A stretch of 64,000 bases of DNA from Parahoeflea halophila (GCF_900220985.1 NZ_OCPC01000001.1:846836-910835); one strand, 5' to 3'. Positions 30,153 to 39,134 are shown, counted from the first letter of the stretch. Notes: a model not told the origin generated them from the sequence alone. Made by a program: numbers and translations.

Positions 30153-30514
30153 GGCACGTTTCCTTTTGAAAAATGGCAATGATGAGTGGTCTACAGGATT
30201 GGGTGTGCAGGGGTTGGAAGGACCCTGGACAGGCGGCCGGGAGGGGTCTCTCGTTCCGCCCGCGCCTCAACGAGGCCGGCAGCAATTGGTTCCCGGACCG
30301 CGAGGCAGATCGTCGCCATATCCCGAGCCCCTGTGCCGGGCCATGACCAGCTCCTGCAGCGTCTGGATTAAGGCAGGGAACCGGGAGCGCATGCGGTCAA
30401 TGCGGACAATCCGGGCTGCCTCCAGCTTGCGAGTAGAAACCGGCAGCCCCCGCCACGCACACGGCCCGTGGTCTGACGGTGAGATCCCCATCCGAATAAC
30501 GCGGTCAAAGCTGG
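30153..30514. other. Intergenic region between yciE-like gene and rnpB, no gene called
   Basis: The 362 bp downstream of rnpB and upstream of the YciE-like gene (both minus strand) must hold the yciE-like promoter. A minus-strand open frame 30267-30491 would encode a basic 74-residue product without a ribosome binding site; I do not call it. No repeat or transposon remnant is visible. Confidence 0.4.
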
Positions 30515-30957
30515 AAATGCCAGCCGGCCTGTAAGCCGGGTTCTGTATGGCTCTGGCCCTTGCGGGCCAAAACGTGGCAGCCATTCCTCTGGGATACGCG
30601 TTGCCGCGCACCTCAAGCAACCTACCCGGATGATCAACCCCGGAAAAAGGGCCGGGCTCGCACCCTGTGTCATCCCTATTCGGTCTTGCTCCCGGTGGGG
30701 TTTGCCGTGCCGCTTCCGTTGCCGGTCGCGCGGTGGGCTCTTACCCCACCCTTTCACCCTTACCCCGCCATCTCATCGCCCAAACCTTGAATCAGGCACC
30801 GGCGATCAGAAGGCGGGGCGGTTTGCTTTCTGTGGCACTTTCCCTGGGGTCGCCCCCGCCGGATGTTATCCGGCACCGTTTATCCGTGGAGCCCGGACTT
30901 TCCTCCCCCTGCTGTCTTTCGACGTTGCAGGGCGCGGCTGCCCGGCCGACTGGCGCG
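30515..30957 (-). ncRNA. rnpB: RNase P RNA (A type)
   Basis: This is the catalytic RNA of RNase P, which matures tRNA 5' ends. The universally conserved 5' segment GGAGGAAAGTCCGGGCTCC is at 30906-30888, and the 3' segment with AGAACCCGGCTTA is at about 30546-30532, preceded by CCGGGTAGGTTGCTTGAGG. The P1 helix closes the molecule: GCCAGTCGGCC (30954-30944) pairs with GGCCGGCTGGC (30529-30519) with one wobble. The resulting length of about 440 bases suits an alphaproteobacterium. Ends are set from P1 and are accurate only to a few bases. Open frames through it are spurious. Confidence 0.95.
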
Positions 30958-31052
30958 CTCCTCTTAGACCATGACGCGGGCGATGACCAGACAAATGCCA
31001 CCCTGGCCGAAGCGACCTGGTCAGCGGGACGGAATCCATGTCCGCAAAATGC

Positions 31053-31077
31053 AAAACGGCCGCCATTTAGGCGACCG
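31053..31077 (-). terminator. Rho-independent terminator of the lytic transglycosylase gene
   Basis: On the minus strand CGGTCGCC-TAAAT-GGCGGCCG forms an 8-bp stem (one G-U pair) with a 5-base loop followed by TTTTG. It is about 90 bp downstream of the stop codon at 31165 and insulates rnpB. Confidence 0.6.
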
Positions 31078-31164
31078 CAAAAATCTTTCGTTTTTCTGGG
31101 AACCTTTTACGGTCAGCGGCGTTTCCGATCTGCCAGGCTGATGAAAGTAGGTTCGCCTCCGACA

Positions 31165-31671
31165 TTATTTCATTAGCTTGGCAACCTTGCCGCAGTAGCG
31201 CTTGGAGATAGGGTTCATCCGCTTGGCTCCATGCCCGGCATTGTATTTCAGAATTGTGCCGCAGGTGGTGCCGCCACCCAGCTGGTGCGCTTTTGCGAGA
31301 TACTTCATGCCGTATTTGATGTTGGTCTCCGGATCATACAGCGCCTTGGTCGAACCCTTGTAGCCCATCATTCGGGCAGTCGCCGGCTTGATCTGCATGA
31401 GGCCGACTTCACCGGCCGCACCACGGGCGTTTGCCCGATAGTTGCTCTCGACGGTAACCACGGCATGCGCGAGGGATTCCGGTACGCCGTGTTTTTTTGC
31501 GTATTTCGAGATTAGCTCTCCATGCGGTCGCGACGAATAACCAAAGCTCATGCTGGAGCTCTTGATCTCGCTGCTGGAAATCGAACCGGTGATTTCTTTC
31601 GAAGTTGCGCTGCAACCAGAGAGTGCAAACGAGAGCAAGGCCGCAGCAGCAGCCGAGAAGATAGGACGCAT
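31165..31671 (-). CDS. Lytic transglycosylase, SLT family, predicted lipoprotein
   Basis: The product cleaves the MurNAc-GlcNAc bond of peptidoglycan with 1,6-anhydro ring formation. It is 168 residues with a lipoprotein signal peptide (FALSGC, lipid cysteine at residue 20), so it should be membrane anchored in the periplasm. The SLT domain has the catalytic glutamate in VTVESNYRANARG, GLMQIKPATARMMG, the NIKYGMKYLAKAH stretch and LKYNAGHGAKR. It is a short single-domain enzyme similar to rhizobial proteins of this type. Upstream GGAG is 11 bases from the ATG, a weak match. Confidence 0.93.
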   Translation of the reverse strand: MRPIFSAAAAALLSFALSGCSATSKEITGSISSSEIKSSSMSFGYSSRPHGELISKYAKKHGVPESLAHAVVTVESNYRANARGAAGEVGLMQIKPATARMMGYKGSTKALYDPETNIKYGMKYLAKAHQLGGGTTCGTILKYNAGHGAKRMNPISKRYCGKVAKLMK

Positions 31672-31932
31672 ATTGTAATTTACTCCGATGGCGCCGTGCC
31701 CATCCGTTCATCGACGGTGACGGGGCAAACCCCCTTGGCGCGTTGCATGTCATTGCGGACAAGCGGTTGACCAATCGCCAAAACCCGCTCCGTGTGTGAA
31801 GACATCCCAATGGGGGCAGACCCGGGCCGATTTATGACCGGCAACCCCCAAATTGCTGCGTCGCAATAAACTTGCGTTTCACTCTGTAACAGTTTGACAG
31901 ATTTGCTTATCGAAACGTTTTTGCCACCCGTG

Positions 31933-32694
31933 TCAGGCCACGGTCGGCAGCGCGGTGAGCAACTGGTGCAGGGTGCCGATGGTCGAGGCATCTGCAATGC
32001 CATCGACCCGTGCCGGACGGAAATGCCGCTGGAACGCCCGGATTGCCGCTGCCGTCCCGGCGCTGAAGATGCCATCCACCTGCACATCGTAGCCATAAAG
32101 CGCCAGCATGGTCTGCAGCGCTTCCACCGGCTCTCCCGCATCGCCTTCCTGGAAGAACCGGCCTCCACCCACCGGAAGCGGCTCGACCCAGTGGCCGATT
32201 CCTTCCTTGTGCAGCCGGTCCCACGGGAACTTCTCGCCCGGATCCTGTTTGCGCATCGGCGCCACGTCCGAGTGCGCAAGCACCCGCTCGGCGGGAATGC
32301 CGCGGCGAGCGATAATGTCCCGGCAAAGCGGGATCACTGCCTCGATCTGCGCCTCCTCGAACGGTGGCGATCCTGCGGGATGCCCCGGATTGGCGATTTC
32401 GATGCCGATCGAGGCCGAGTTGATGTCCGTCTCACCCTTCCACGAGCTCTGTCCCGCATGCCAGCCGCGGACGCTTTCGGGAAGCAATTGAGTGACAACA
32501 CCCTCTTCATCGACAAAATAATGCGACGAGACCTGGCTCTCTTCGGTGCAAAGCCAGTCGAGCGCCGCCGATGCCGACGGCATTCCGGTATAATGCAGGA
32601 TCAGCATGTCCGGCTTCCGCCCGTCCTTGCGCTCGCCATGATTGGGGGACGGCCGTACGCGGGCGTTCTTGTAATCGGGGTCAAAGGCACTCAT
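31933..32694 (-). CDS. N-acetylmuramoyl-L-alanine amidase (AmpD/AmiD type) with peptidoglycan-binding domain
   Basis: An amidase_2 family zinc enzyme that cuts the bond between MurNAc and L-alanine. In the 253-residue product the zinc histidines are in ILHYTGM (near residue 34) and AHSDVAPMRKQDPGEKFPWD, with the conserved lysine/aspartate nearby; residues about 188-250 form a PG_binding_1 domain (ALQTMLALYGYDVQVDGIFS). No signal peptide is seen, so it more likely acts on anhydro-muropeptides in the cytoplasm, although the wall-binding domain suggests contact with polymer. Its ATG overlaps the stop of the upstream J-domain gene (ATGA), so the two are co-translated. Confidence 0.92.
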   Translation of the reverse strand: MSAFDPDYKNARVRPSPNHGERKDGRKPDMLILHYTGMPSASAALDWLCTEESQVSSHYFVDEEGVVTQLLPESVRGWHAGQSSWKGETDINSASIGIEIANPGHPAGSPPFEEAQIEAVIPLCRDIIARRGIPAERVLAHSDVAPMRKQDPGEKFPWDRLHKEGIGHWVEPLPVGGGRFFQEGDAGEPVEALQTMLALYGYDVQVDGIFSAGTAAAIRAFQRHFRPARVDGIADASTIGTLHQLLTALPTVA

Positions 32695-33401
32695 GCGGCG
32701 GCACGGGCTTTTTCGATGACCGAAAAGGCGTCATTGAGTGCCGCCATGCGGTCATTGGCAATGGTGAGGAATTCCTCGGGAACACCGCGCGCGCGCAGCC
32801 GGTCGGGATGGCTCTCGGCGGCAAGCACCCGGTAGCGCTTCTTGACTTCGTCGAACGGGGTGGTCTCGGGCAGTCCCAGCACCGCGTAGGGATTGATCCC
32901 GTCGGGGTGCACATGCCGCGCCATGATGCGTTCGAAATAGGCCTCGTCGATGTGGAAGATTTCGGCCACATTGGCGAGGAATTCGAGCTCCTTGTGGTGG
33001 ATCAGACCGTCGGCCTTGGCAATGTGGAACAGGCCATCGAGCACATCCTCGAGCATGGCGCAATTGTTCTCGCCGGAGCCGCACATGCCGGCCACCCGCT
33101 GGGCATAGGCCTCGTAACCGGCAACATCCTGCTTGGCCAGATTGTAAAGCCGCGAGACGTTACTGGCCTCGGCTTCCGGAATGGCGAAAATTTCCTGGAA
33201 TGCACGCACCTCTTCCGGAGCCACGATCCCATCCGCCTTGGCCATTTTCGCCGAAAGCGCAATCACCGCGACCGAAAACGCCACCTTGCGGCGTGTTTCC
33301 GGATCGCCGGCAAATGCGGTACGAATGGCTTCGACCACGCCGGAAAAGGCGGTGGTGGCGGTTTCGCCAATGGCGTCAAACAGGCGGCTGAACATAGACA
33401 T
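32691..33401 (-). CDS. TerB/J-domain co-chaperone (DjlA-like)
   Basis: A 236-residue protein with a TerB-like helical domain at about 40-150 (acidic residues in KMAKADGIVAPEEV and AKADGLIHHKELEFL) and a C-terminal J-domain (about 168-232) with the essential HPD in AESHPDRL. This order matches DjlA-type DnaK co-chaperones. E. coli DjlA is membrane anchored, but here the N-terminus is only weakly hydrophobic. The overlap with the amidase gene hints at a role in envelope stress or enzyme folding, which is inference. Confidence 0.92.
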   Translation of the reverse strand: MSMFSRLFDAIGETATTAFSGVVEAIRTAFAGDPETRRKVAFSVAVIALSAKMAKADGIVAPEEVRAFQEIFAIPEAEASNVSRLYNLAKQDVAGYEAYAQRVAGMCGSGENNCAMLEDVLDGLFHIAKADGLIHHKELEFLANVAEIFHIDEAYFERIMARHVHPDGINPYAVLGLPETTPFDEVKKRYRVLAAESHPDRLRARGVPEEFLTIANDRMAALNDAFSVIEKARAAA

Positions 33402-33541
33402 GATTTGGTCTTAATCGATCTGGTCTCAAAAATCGAGTATGGCGCAGTGCACAATCGGGTGAACGAACCATTTCCTGTAGCGATCGGTTCCATCGTCTGA
33501 ATTCGTTGGACCGGCCAGCGCGGCTGGCTTATGCCGTCTGA

Positions 33542-34441
33542 ATGACCGATACCGCTGTTCCACCCGTTTCTCCCGCTCCCGCACGCCCGCTTGCCGGCAT
33601 GGCCATCGGCTTTGTCGGCATCGCCATTTTCGGTGCCACCCTGCCTGCGACCCGTATCGCACTGGAGGGGTTTTCGCCGGCCTTCATCACCTTTTCCCGT
33701 GCAGCCATCGCCGCCACCGTGGCGGCTCTAACGCTGCTTGTGCTCAGAAAGCGGTTTCCCCGCCAACACGCGCTGCCGCTTTTCATTGCCGGAGTCCTGC
33801 TGATCTATGGTTTCCCCGGCTTTTCCAGCGTCGCCATGCAGACAGTGCCGGCTTCGCATGGCGGTGTCGTGCTCGGTGTGCTGCCATTGATGACCGCCAC
33901 TTTCGCAGCCCTGTTCGGCGGTGAGCGTCCCGGGCTTGCCTTCTGGGGCTGGAGCATCACCGGCGCCGTTCTCGTGCTGATCTTCTCGCTGTCAGGCGCC
34001 GACATCGAACCCGGTATCGGCGATATCTGGCTCGCCTGCGCGGCACTTTCGGCCTCCTGCGGCTACGTCATTTCCGGCAAGCTCGCCCGCACCCGTCCGG
34101 GCTGGGAGGTAATCAGCTGGGCGCTGATTGTCACGGCCCCAATATCGCTTGCCGGTACCGCTCTGACCTGGAATTCCGGCATCAGCCAACCGGGTAATGG
34201 CGCCTTGATGGCGCTGGCCTATCTGTCGCTCGGCTCGATGTTTGCCGGTTTCATCTTCTGGAACTGGGGCATGGCGATCGGCGGCATCGCGCGGGTCGGC
34301 CAGGTACAGTTGCTGCAAAGCTTCGTCACCCTCGGCCTCTCGGCGTTGCTGCTGGGCGAAACCGTCACCCCGGTAATGCTCGGTTTCGCCATAGCAGTCG
34401 GCGTCGTTGTCTGGTGCGGCCGCAAGGCCAAGGTGGGGTAA
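33542..34441 (+). CDS. EamA/DMT-family transporter
   Basis: A 299-residue inner-membrane protein with about ten membrane helices in two EamA repeats. The first repeat contains GATLPATRIALEGFSPAFITF and the second ends LLQSFVTLGLSALLLGETVTPVM, the usual DMT pattern with a glutamate in GE. Members export amino acids, nucleobases or other metabolites; the substrate cannot be assigned. The ATG at 33542 follows a 140-bp gap divergent to the J-domain gene. It is convergent with the aldo/keto reductase. Confidence 0.88.
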   Translation: MTDTAVPPVSPAPARPLAGMAIGFVGIAIFGATLPATRIALEGFSPAFITFSRAAIAATVAALTLLVLRKRFPRQHALPLFIAGVLLIYGFPGFSSVAMQTVPASHGGVVLGVLPLMTATFAALFGGERPGLAFWGWSITGAVLVLIFSLSGADIEPGIGDIWLACAALSASCGYVISGKLARTRPGWEVISWALIVTAPISLAGTALTWNSGISQPGNGALMALAYLSLGSMFAGFIFWNWGMAIGGIARVGQVQLLQSFVTLGLSALLLGETVTPVMLGFAIAVGVVVWCGRKAKVG

Positions 34442-34451
34442 TGCCCGTTAC

Positions 34452-35438
34452 CTAGCTGTGTCCTGCCACCGCGCGTGGCTTGTAAGGTCCTTCGAGCAGC
34501 CGGATCGATGCTGCGTCGAGCTTCACTTCGAGGGCGCCGATGGCTTCCTCGAGCTGGCCGATCTTCGTCGCACCCACGATCGGGGATGTGACGTAGGGCT
34601 TTGAAAGCACCCAGGCATAGGCCACCTGTGCCGGCTTGACGCCGAGCTTGGCGGCGACCTTTTCCACCCGCGCCAGGATCGCATAGTCCTGGGCCGAGCC
34701 GAAATAGCCCTGTGCCATCTTGTCGGTCGAGCCCCGCCTGGTCGCCTCGCCCTCTTTCGGCCGGTTGCCAGCCAGAAAGCCGCGCGCGATCGGCGACCAC
34801 GGCACCACGCCGACGCCTTCAGAGGCGCAATAGGGCATCATCTCGCGCTCTTCCTCGCGATAGGCCAGATTGTAGAAATTCTGCATGGCGACGAATTGCT
34901 GGTAGCCTCTCGCCTTCTGCATTTCCCTGAGCTTGGCAAACTGCCAGGCCCACATCGATGACGCCGCGATATAGCGCACCTTGCCGGCCTGAATCACCGC
35001 TTCGAGTGCATCGAGCATTTCCTCGTTCTCGGTGTCGGGGTCGAGCCGGTGAACATAGAGAACATCGACATAATCCATGCCGAGGCGGGCCAGCGACTGG
35101 TCGATCTGGTCAAAAATGTGCTTGCGCGACAACCCGCGATCATTGGGGCGTCCTTCGCTCATCTTGAGACCCACCTTGGTCGCCACCACGACCTCGTCGC
35201 GTCGTGCATAGGTCTTCAGCGCCCTGCCGGTGATCTCTTCGGAATCGCCGAAATTATAGTGGTTGGCGGTGTCATAGAAGTTGATCCCGCTTTCCACCGC
35301 CTTGCGGAAAAACGGCTGCGCCTCTTCTTCGGTAATCACCCAGGGATGCGTCGGACCGCCCGGCGTGCCGAAACTCATGCATCCGAGGCAGAGCCGCGAG
35401 ACCTTGAGCCCTGTCTTTCCCAGTCTGACATAATCCAT
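34452..35438 (-). CDS. Aldo/keto reductase
   Basis: A 328-residue NADPH-dependent oxidoreductase of the AKR TIM-barrel family. The catalytic tetrad is visible: Asp in FYDTANHYN, Tyr in the same motif, Lys in ATKVGLKM, His in LYVHRLDPDT. The cofactor segment SPIVGATKIGQLEEAIGAL is near the C-terminus. It resembles the YajO/1-deoxyxylulose reductase-like or general stress AKR group. The ATG at 35438 starts MDYVRLGKTGLKVSRLCLG, the canonical N-terminus; 18 extra codons upstream are possible but not supported. Substrate unknown. Confidence 0.93.
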   Translation of the reverse strand: MDYVRLGKTGLKVSRLCLGCMSFGTPGGPTHPWVITEEEAQPFFRKAVESGINFYDTANHYNFGDSEEITGRALKTYARRDEVVVATKVGLKMSEGRPNDRGLSRKHIFDQIDQSLARLGMDYVDVLYVHRLDPDTENEEMLDALEAVIQAGKVRYIAASSMWAWQFAKLREMQKARGYQQFVAMQNFYNLAYREEEREMMPYCASEGVGVVPWSPIARGFLAGNRPKEGEATRRGSTDKMAQGYFGSAQDYAILARVEKVAAKLGVKPAQVAYAWVLSKPYVTSPIVGATKIGQLEEAIGALEVKLDAASIRLLEGPYKPRAVAGHS

Positions 35439-35578
35439 CCGCCGCGTCCCCACTTCTGATACGAGATTGAAAAGAGCCGTGACGATAGGCATCCAGCCTG
35501 TCGACGGTCAATAGTGGAACGCACAACCAGCACCGGGCCCGCGAACAGCCGGACCCTCCCATGGTGGCGATTAGGTCA

Positions 35579-35608
35579 TTCACAATCCGGCGGATAATCG
35601 CTTATAAT
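35579..35608 (+). promoter_or_regulatory. Promoter of the MarR-type gene
   Basis: TTCACA (35579-35584) and TATAAT (35603-35608) are separated by 18 bp and end 40 bp before the MarR start codon. The -10 is a perfect consensus. Confidence 0.55.
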
Positions 35609-35648
35609 TTATCTGCAAAATTGAGGTGTCTCGAAAAGGAAAACTGCC

Positions 35649-36212
35649 ATGTCCGATCAGAAAAACCCGCAGGATACGCCAGCAAAGCCTCACGACATGC
35701 CAGCGAAGCCTCGCGACATGATTGTCTCCTCCCGGCATCTGGCAACCGAGGAGGGCTGGCCCTCCTCCGAATTCGAATATGGCCTGATCCTCGCCTATAA
35801 CGGCTTCGCCCGCTGGATGGGGCGCTGCACCGTGGCCGCCGGTTACAGCGGCCTGACCACGCTGGAAATCCTGGTGCTGCATCACATCTATCACCGCAGC
35901 CGCAAGAAGCGGTTGTCCGATATCTGCTTTCAGCTCAACATCGAAGACACCCACACCGTCAACTACGCGCTGAAGAAGCTTCAGAAGGCAAAGCTGATCG
36001 AGGGCGAAAAGGTCGGAAAGGAACTGTTTTACAGCGTCACCGAACAGGGAAGCGCCTTGTGCGACAAGTACCGCGAAGTCCGCGAGCAATGTCTGGTCGA
36101 AAGCCTCAAGCACATCGAGAACATGCCCAAGGATCTGCATGAGACCGCAACGGTGCTGCGCACCCTATCAGGCCTCTATGACCAGGCATCGCGCGCCGCC
36201 AGTTCGCTCTGA
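35649..36212 (+). CDS. MarR-type winged-helix transcriptional regulator
   Basis: A 187-residue regulator; residues about 75-140 form the winged helix (TTLEILVLHHIYHRS, LSDICFQLNIEDTHTVNYAL, GEKVGKELFYSVTEQG). The first 24 residues are a low-complexity leader with two copies of PAKPxDM encoded by a 21-bp tandem repeat at 35678-35719. AAGGA lies about 10 bases before the ATG. It is convergent with the DctM gene and likely controls the neighbouring TRAP transporter/hydantoinase module, as similar regulators do in Rhizobiales; this link is inference from position. Confidence 0.88.
   Translation: MSDQKNPQDTPAKPHDMPAKPRDMIVSSRHLATEEGWPSSEFEYGLILAYNGFARWMGRCTVAAGYSGLTTLEILVLHHIYHRSRKKRLSDICFQLNIEDTHTVNYALKKLQKAKLIEGEKVGKELFYSVTEQGSALCDKYREVREQCLVESLKHIENMPKDLHETATVLRTLSGLYDQASRAASSL
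35678..35719 (+). repeat. 21-bp tandem repeat, two copies, inside the MarR gene
   Basis: Two adjacent 21-bp units (35678-35698, 35699-35719) differ at two positions and encode the repeated PAKPHDM/PAKPRDM at the flexible N-terminus of the regulator. Copy number may vary between strains. Confidence 0.8.
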
Positions 36213-36234
36213 CCCCGAGAATCCGGCGCCAGCC

Positions 36235-37536
36235 TCAATTGCCCATCAGTGACGGCAGATAGGTGGCAATGCCCGGAAACACGGTGATCAGCGCCACCGC
36301 CAGCAACAACAGCAGGAAGAACGGCAGTGCCGCCCTGGCAACGCGCAGGATGTCAAACCCGGTCAGCCCCTGGATGACGAACAGGTTGAACCCTACCGGC
36401 GGTGTGATCTGCGACATCTCGACGACGATCACCAGGTAGATGCCGAACCAGAGCGGATCGATTCCGGCTTCGAGAATCATCGGCATGATGATCGAGGTGG
36501 TCAGCACCACCACCGAAATCCCGTCGAGGAAACAGCCAAGCACGACGAACAGCACCGTCAGCGCCGCCAGCAGCGCATAGGGCGAGAGCTGCATCTCGGC
36601 GATCCAGGCCGCCAGATGCCGCGGAATGCCCGTGAATCCCATGGAGACTGACAGGAACGCCGCACCAACGAGAATGAAGGCGATCATGCAGGACGTGACG
36701 GTGGCCCCCATCAGGCTGTCGCGCAGCATGGCCCAGGACAGCGACCCGTTGGCCCAGGCCAGCACCACCGACAGCACCACGCCGACGGCTGCCGCGTCGG
36801 TGGGCGAGGCAATACCGAGATAGATCGATCCGATCACCCCGGCAATCAGCAGCAAGACCGGCACCAGCCGGCCCGAGGCCCTGATCCTGTCCATGAGCGG
36901 CATGTCTTCCTCATCCCCGGGGATGCGCGAGGGAAACAGCAACGCATAGCCAATGACATAGGCCGAGAACATCGCGACAAGCATCAGTCCCGGCAGGATG
37001 CCGGCCACGAACAGCCGTGCGATCGATTGCTCGGTGGCGACGCCGTAGACGATGAGAATGATCGACGGCGGGATCAGCAGTCCGAGTGTTGCCGATCCGG
37101 CCAGGGTGCCAAGCACCATGTTTGTCGGATAGCCGCGTTCTTTCAGTTCAGGCACCGACATCTTGCCGATGGTCGCAGCCGTCGCCGCAGAGGAACCCGA
37201 CACCGCGGCAAAGATCGCGCAGCCGAACACATTCACGTGCAGCAGCCGCCCCGGCAGCCGCCTCAGCCACGGTGACAATCCGGTAAACATGTCCTGTGAC
37301 AGCCGCGAGCGCAGCAGGATCTCGCCCATCAGGATGAACATCGGCAGCGCAGCCAACGCCCAGGAGGTGCTGTGCCCCCACAGCGTGGTCGCAAGGATCG
37401 GGCCGATCGGCGCATTGGACAGAAGCAGCATGCCAAGAGCGCCGGTCAGCATCAGCGCGAACGCCACCCAGACGCCGGCACCCAGCAGCACCAGCAGGGT
37501 GGCAAAGAGAATGAAGATTGCAACCAGATCCGACAT
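36235..37536 (-). CDS. dctM: TRAP transporter large permease (DctM)
   Basis: The 433-residue product is the 12-helix transport subunit of a DctPQM TRAP system that uses the sodium gradient to import organic anions. It has the family segments GSSAATAATIGKMSVPELKERGY, TLGLLIPPSIILIVYG and a C-terminal ITPPVGFNLFVIQG. It lies 10 bp downstream of dctQ on the minus strand and ends facing the MarR gene. Confidence 0.95.
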   Translation of the reverse strand: MSDLVAIFILFATLLVLLGAGVWVAFALMLTGALGMLLLSNAPIGPILATTLWGHSTSWALAALPMFILMGEILLRSRLSQDMFTGLSPWLRRLPGRLLHVNVFGCAIFAAVSGSSAATAATIGKMSVPELKERGYPTNMVLGTLAGSATLGLLIPPSIILIVYGVATEQSIARLFVAGILPGLMLVAMFSAYVIGYALLFPSRIPGDEEDMPLMDRIRASGRLVPVLLLIAGVIGSIYLGIASPTDAAAVGVVLSVVLAWANGSLSWAMLRDSLMGATVTSCMIAFILVGAAFLSVSMGFTGIPRHLAAWIAEMQLSPYALLAALTVLFVVLGCFLDGISVVVLTTSIIMPMILEAGIDPLWFGIYLVIVVEMSQITPPVGFNLFVIQGLTGFDILRVARAALPFFLLLLLAVALITVFPGIATYLPSLMGN

Positions 37537-37546
37537 CAGCCCCGCC

Positions 37547-38071
37547 TCACTCCGTGCTTGTCTGGATGAGCATCGGCCGGCCCGCGCGCACGGTCCGAAC
37601 CGTCAGATCGATCAGCGCCCCTGTGAGGATGACGAGCCCGGCGCAGACCACCGATTGAGGAATATAAAGCGGGATGGCGATGATGCCCGAGGACATATCG
37701 CCAAACTCGAACGATTCATGGGTGAGCAGATACATGTAGTAGCTGGCAAAGCCGGCAGTCGCAGCCCCCAAGGCCAGGCAAGCCACTTCCGAGACCAGGC
37801 GCAGGCGCGCGGGCACCGTGTTAAGCAGCATCGTCACCCGTATGTGGCCGCCGCGGGTCAGCGTATAGGCCAGCGCCAGGAAGGACGACGCCGCCAGCAT
37901 GTAACCGGCGAAATCCGCATAGGACGGAATGGTCAGATTGACATCGAACGGCCCGAACTTGGTGATCAGGTTCAGCAGGACCTGGCCCGTGACCAGCAGG
38001 CAGATCGCGGCGATCAGCCCGGCCGACAGCAATCCGCTGCCGATGTAGACACCATCAAGGAGCTTGCGCAC
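37547..38071 (-). CDS. dctQ: TRAP transporter small permease (DctQ)
   Basis: The 174-residue four-helix membrane subunit stabilises the large TRAP permease. It shows the typical DctQ features: a first helix after MRKLLDGVYIGSGLLSAG, SYADFAGYMLAASSFLALAY, and RGGHIRVTMLLNTVP between helices two and three. It starts with GTG at 38071, preceded by GGAGG five bases upstream. A hairpin separates it from dctP 88 bp upstream. Confidence 0.94.
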   Translation of the reverse strand: MRKLLDGVYIGSGLLSAGLIAAICLLVTGQVLLNLITKFGPFDVNLTIPSYADFAGYMLAASSFLALAYTLTRGGHIRVTMLLNTVPARLRLVSEVACLALGAATAGFASYYMYLLTHESFEFGDMSSGIIAIPLYIPQSVVCAGLVILTGALIDLTVRTVRAGRPMLIQTSTE

Positions 38072-38123
38072 ATTCGCCTCCGGGGGGTGACACAGGACCG
38101 CGCCACCATGTCATTCACACAGG

Positions 38124-38147
38124 AAACGCCGGCGGGGGCCACCGGCG
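38124..38147 (-). terminator. Hairpin between dctP and dctQ
   Basis: On the minus strand CGCCGG-N9-CCGGCG forms a 6-bp GC stem followed by TTTCC, just after the dctP stop at 38160. It is a weak terminator or mRNA stabiliser that could raise receptor expression over permease, like the hairpin in the TAXI operon. Confidence 0.4.
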
Positions 38148-38159
38148 CATGTCAGTCAA

Positions 38160-39134
38160 TCACTTCGCGAAATCGGCGACGATCGATTTGGCCTGTTCGG
38201 AGGCGCTGTCCTGCCACTCCGCCTGCATCTGTTCTCCGATCTTCATCAGCCCTTCCAGCAGCTCGGCGCTCGGCTCGACCACGCTCATGCCGTTCTCTTT
38301 CAGAACTGCGGTCTGTACGTCGGTTTCCTTCATGCTCATCTCCCAGCCGCGTGCCTCGGCAGCAGCGGCAGCTTCAAGCACGGCGGAGCGCGTCGCCTCG
38401 TCAAGCGCTTCGAACGCGGCCTTGTTGACAACGACGATGTTCTTGGGAACCCAGGCATTGATCGGCGTGTAGTGGGAGACATAGTCCCAGGCCTTGCCGT
38501 TGGCGCCGGTCGAGGGCGAAGTGATCATCGCTTCGACCTGGCCGGTCGAGAATGCCTGCGGAATGTCCGGCACCTCCACCTGGGTCGGCGCGGCGCCGGC
38601 GAGGCTGGCAAACTTTTCCAGCGCGGCGTTGTAGGAGCGGAACTTCAGCCCCTTGAGGTCGTCGACGGTTGCGATTTCCTTGTTGGTGTAAAGCCCCTGG
38701 GGCGGCCACGGCACTGCATAGAGAGGCACCAGCTTCTGCCTGGCCAGCAGTTCGGTGATCACCGGCTTCTGCGCATCCCACAATTTCTTTGCGTCGTCAT
38801 AGCTGGTGGCGACGAAAGGCTGGGAATCAACGCCATAGGCGGCATCTTCATTGGCCAGCAGCGACAGGAAGAACTCACCGATCTGAACCTGGCCACCGCG
38901 GACCGCGTTCTTGATCTCGCCATGCTTGATCAGCGATCCGGCAGAGTGAACCGTGATGTTGAGGCCGCCATCGGTGGCATTCCTGATGTCGTCTGCGAAC
39001 TGGTTGATGTTGACCGTGTGGAACGTCGCATCCGGATAAGGCGTCGGCATGTCCCAGTCGGCGGTAAGGGCGGATGTGGAAAACGTCGCGGCAAACAGGC
39101 CGGCAACGAGGGTCTTGGCGAAAAGGGTTCTCAT
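38160..39134 (-). CDS. dctP: TRAP transporter solute receptor (DctP)
   Basis: The periplasmic binding protein of the TRAP system, 324 residues with a Sec signal peptide (MRTLFAKTLVAGLFAATFS, cleavage near SALTA). The mature protein has GGLNITVHSAGSLIKHGEI, the DctP arginine motif region GLKFRSYNAALEKF, and VEAMITSPSTGANGKAWDY, a form seen in receptors whose genes neighbour hydantoinase/oxoprolinase enzymes. It is the first gene of the dctP-dctQ-dctM operon and is divergent from the enzyme gene. Start at ATG 39134; the frame upstream has no good start. Confidence 0.94.
   Translation of the reverse strand: MRTLFAKTLVAGLFAATFSTSALTADWDMPTPYPDATFHTVNINQFADDIRNATDGGLNITVHSAGSLIKHGEIKNAVRGGQVQIGEFFLSLLANEDAAYGVDSQPFVATSYDDAKKLWDAQKPVITELLARQKLVPLYAVPWPPQGLYTNKEIATVDDLKGLKFRSYNAALEKFASLAGAAPTQVEVPDIPQAFSTGQVEAMITSPSTGANGKAWDYVSHYTPINAWVPKNIVVVNKAAFEALDEATRSAVLEAAAAAEARGWEMSMKETDVQTAVLKENGMSVVEPSAELLEGLMKIGEQMQAEWQDSASEQAKSIVADFAK

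Noticed and set aside
30267-30491. Possible 74-residue minus-strand gene just downstream of rnpB
   Set aside because: Third-position GC looks gene-like, but there is no ribosome binding site, no recognisable family, and the frame runs on into rnpB.
30560-31176. Plus-strand frames of up to 169 codons across the rnpB region
   Set aside because: They lie over the RNase P RNA, whose conserved segments and P1 helix are unmistakable.
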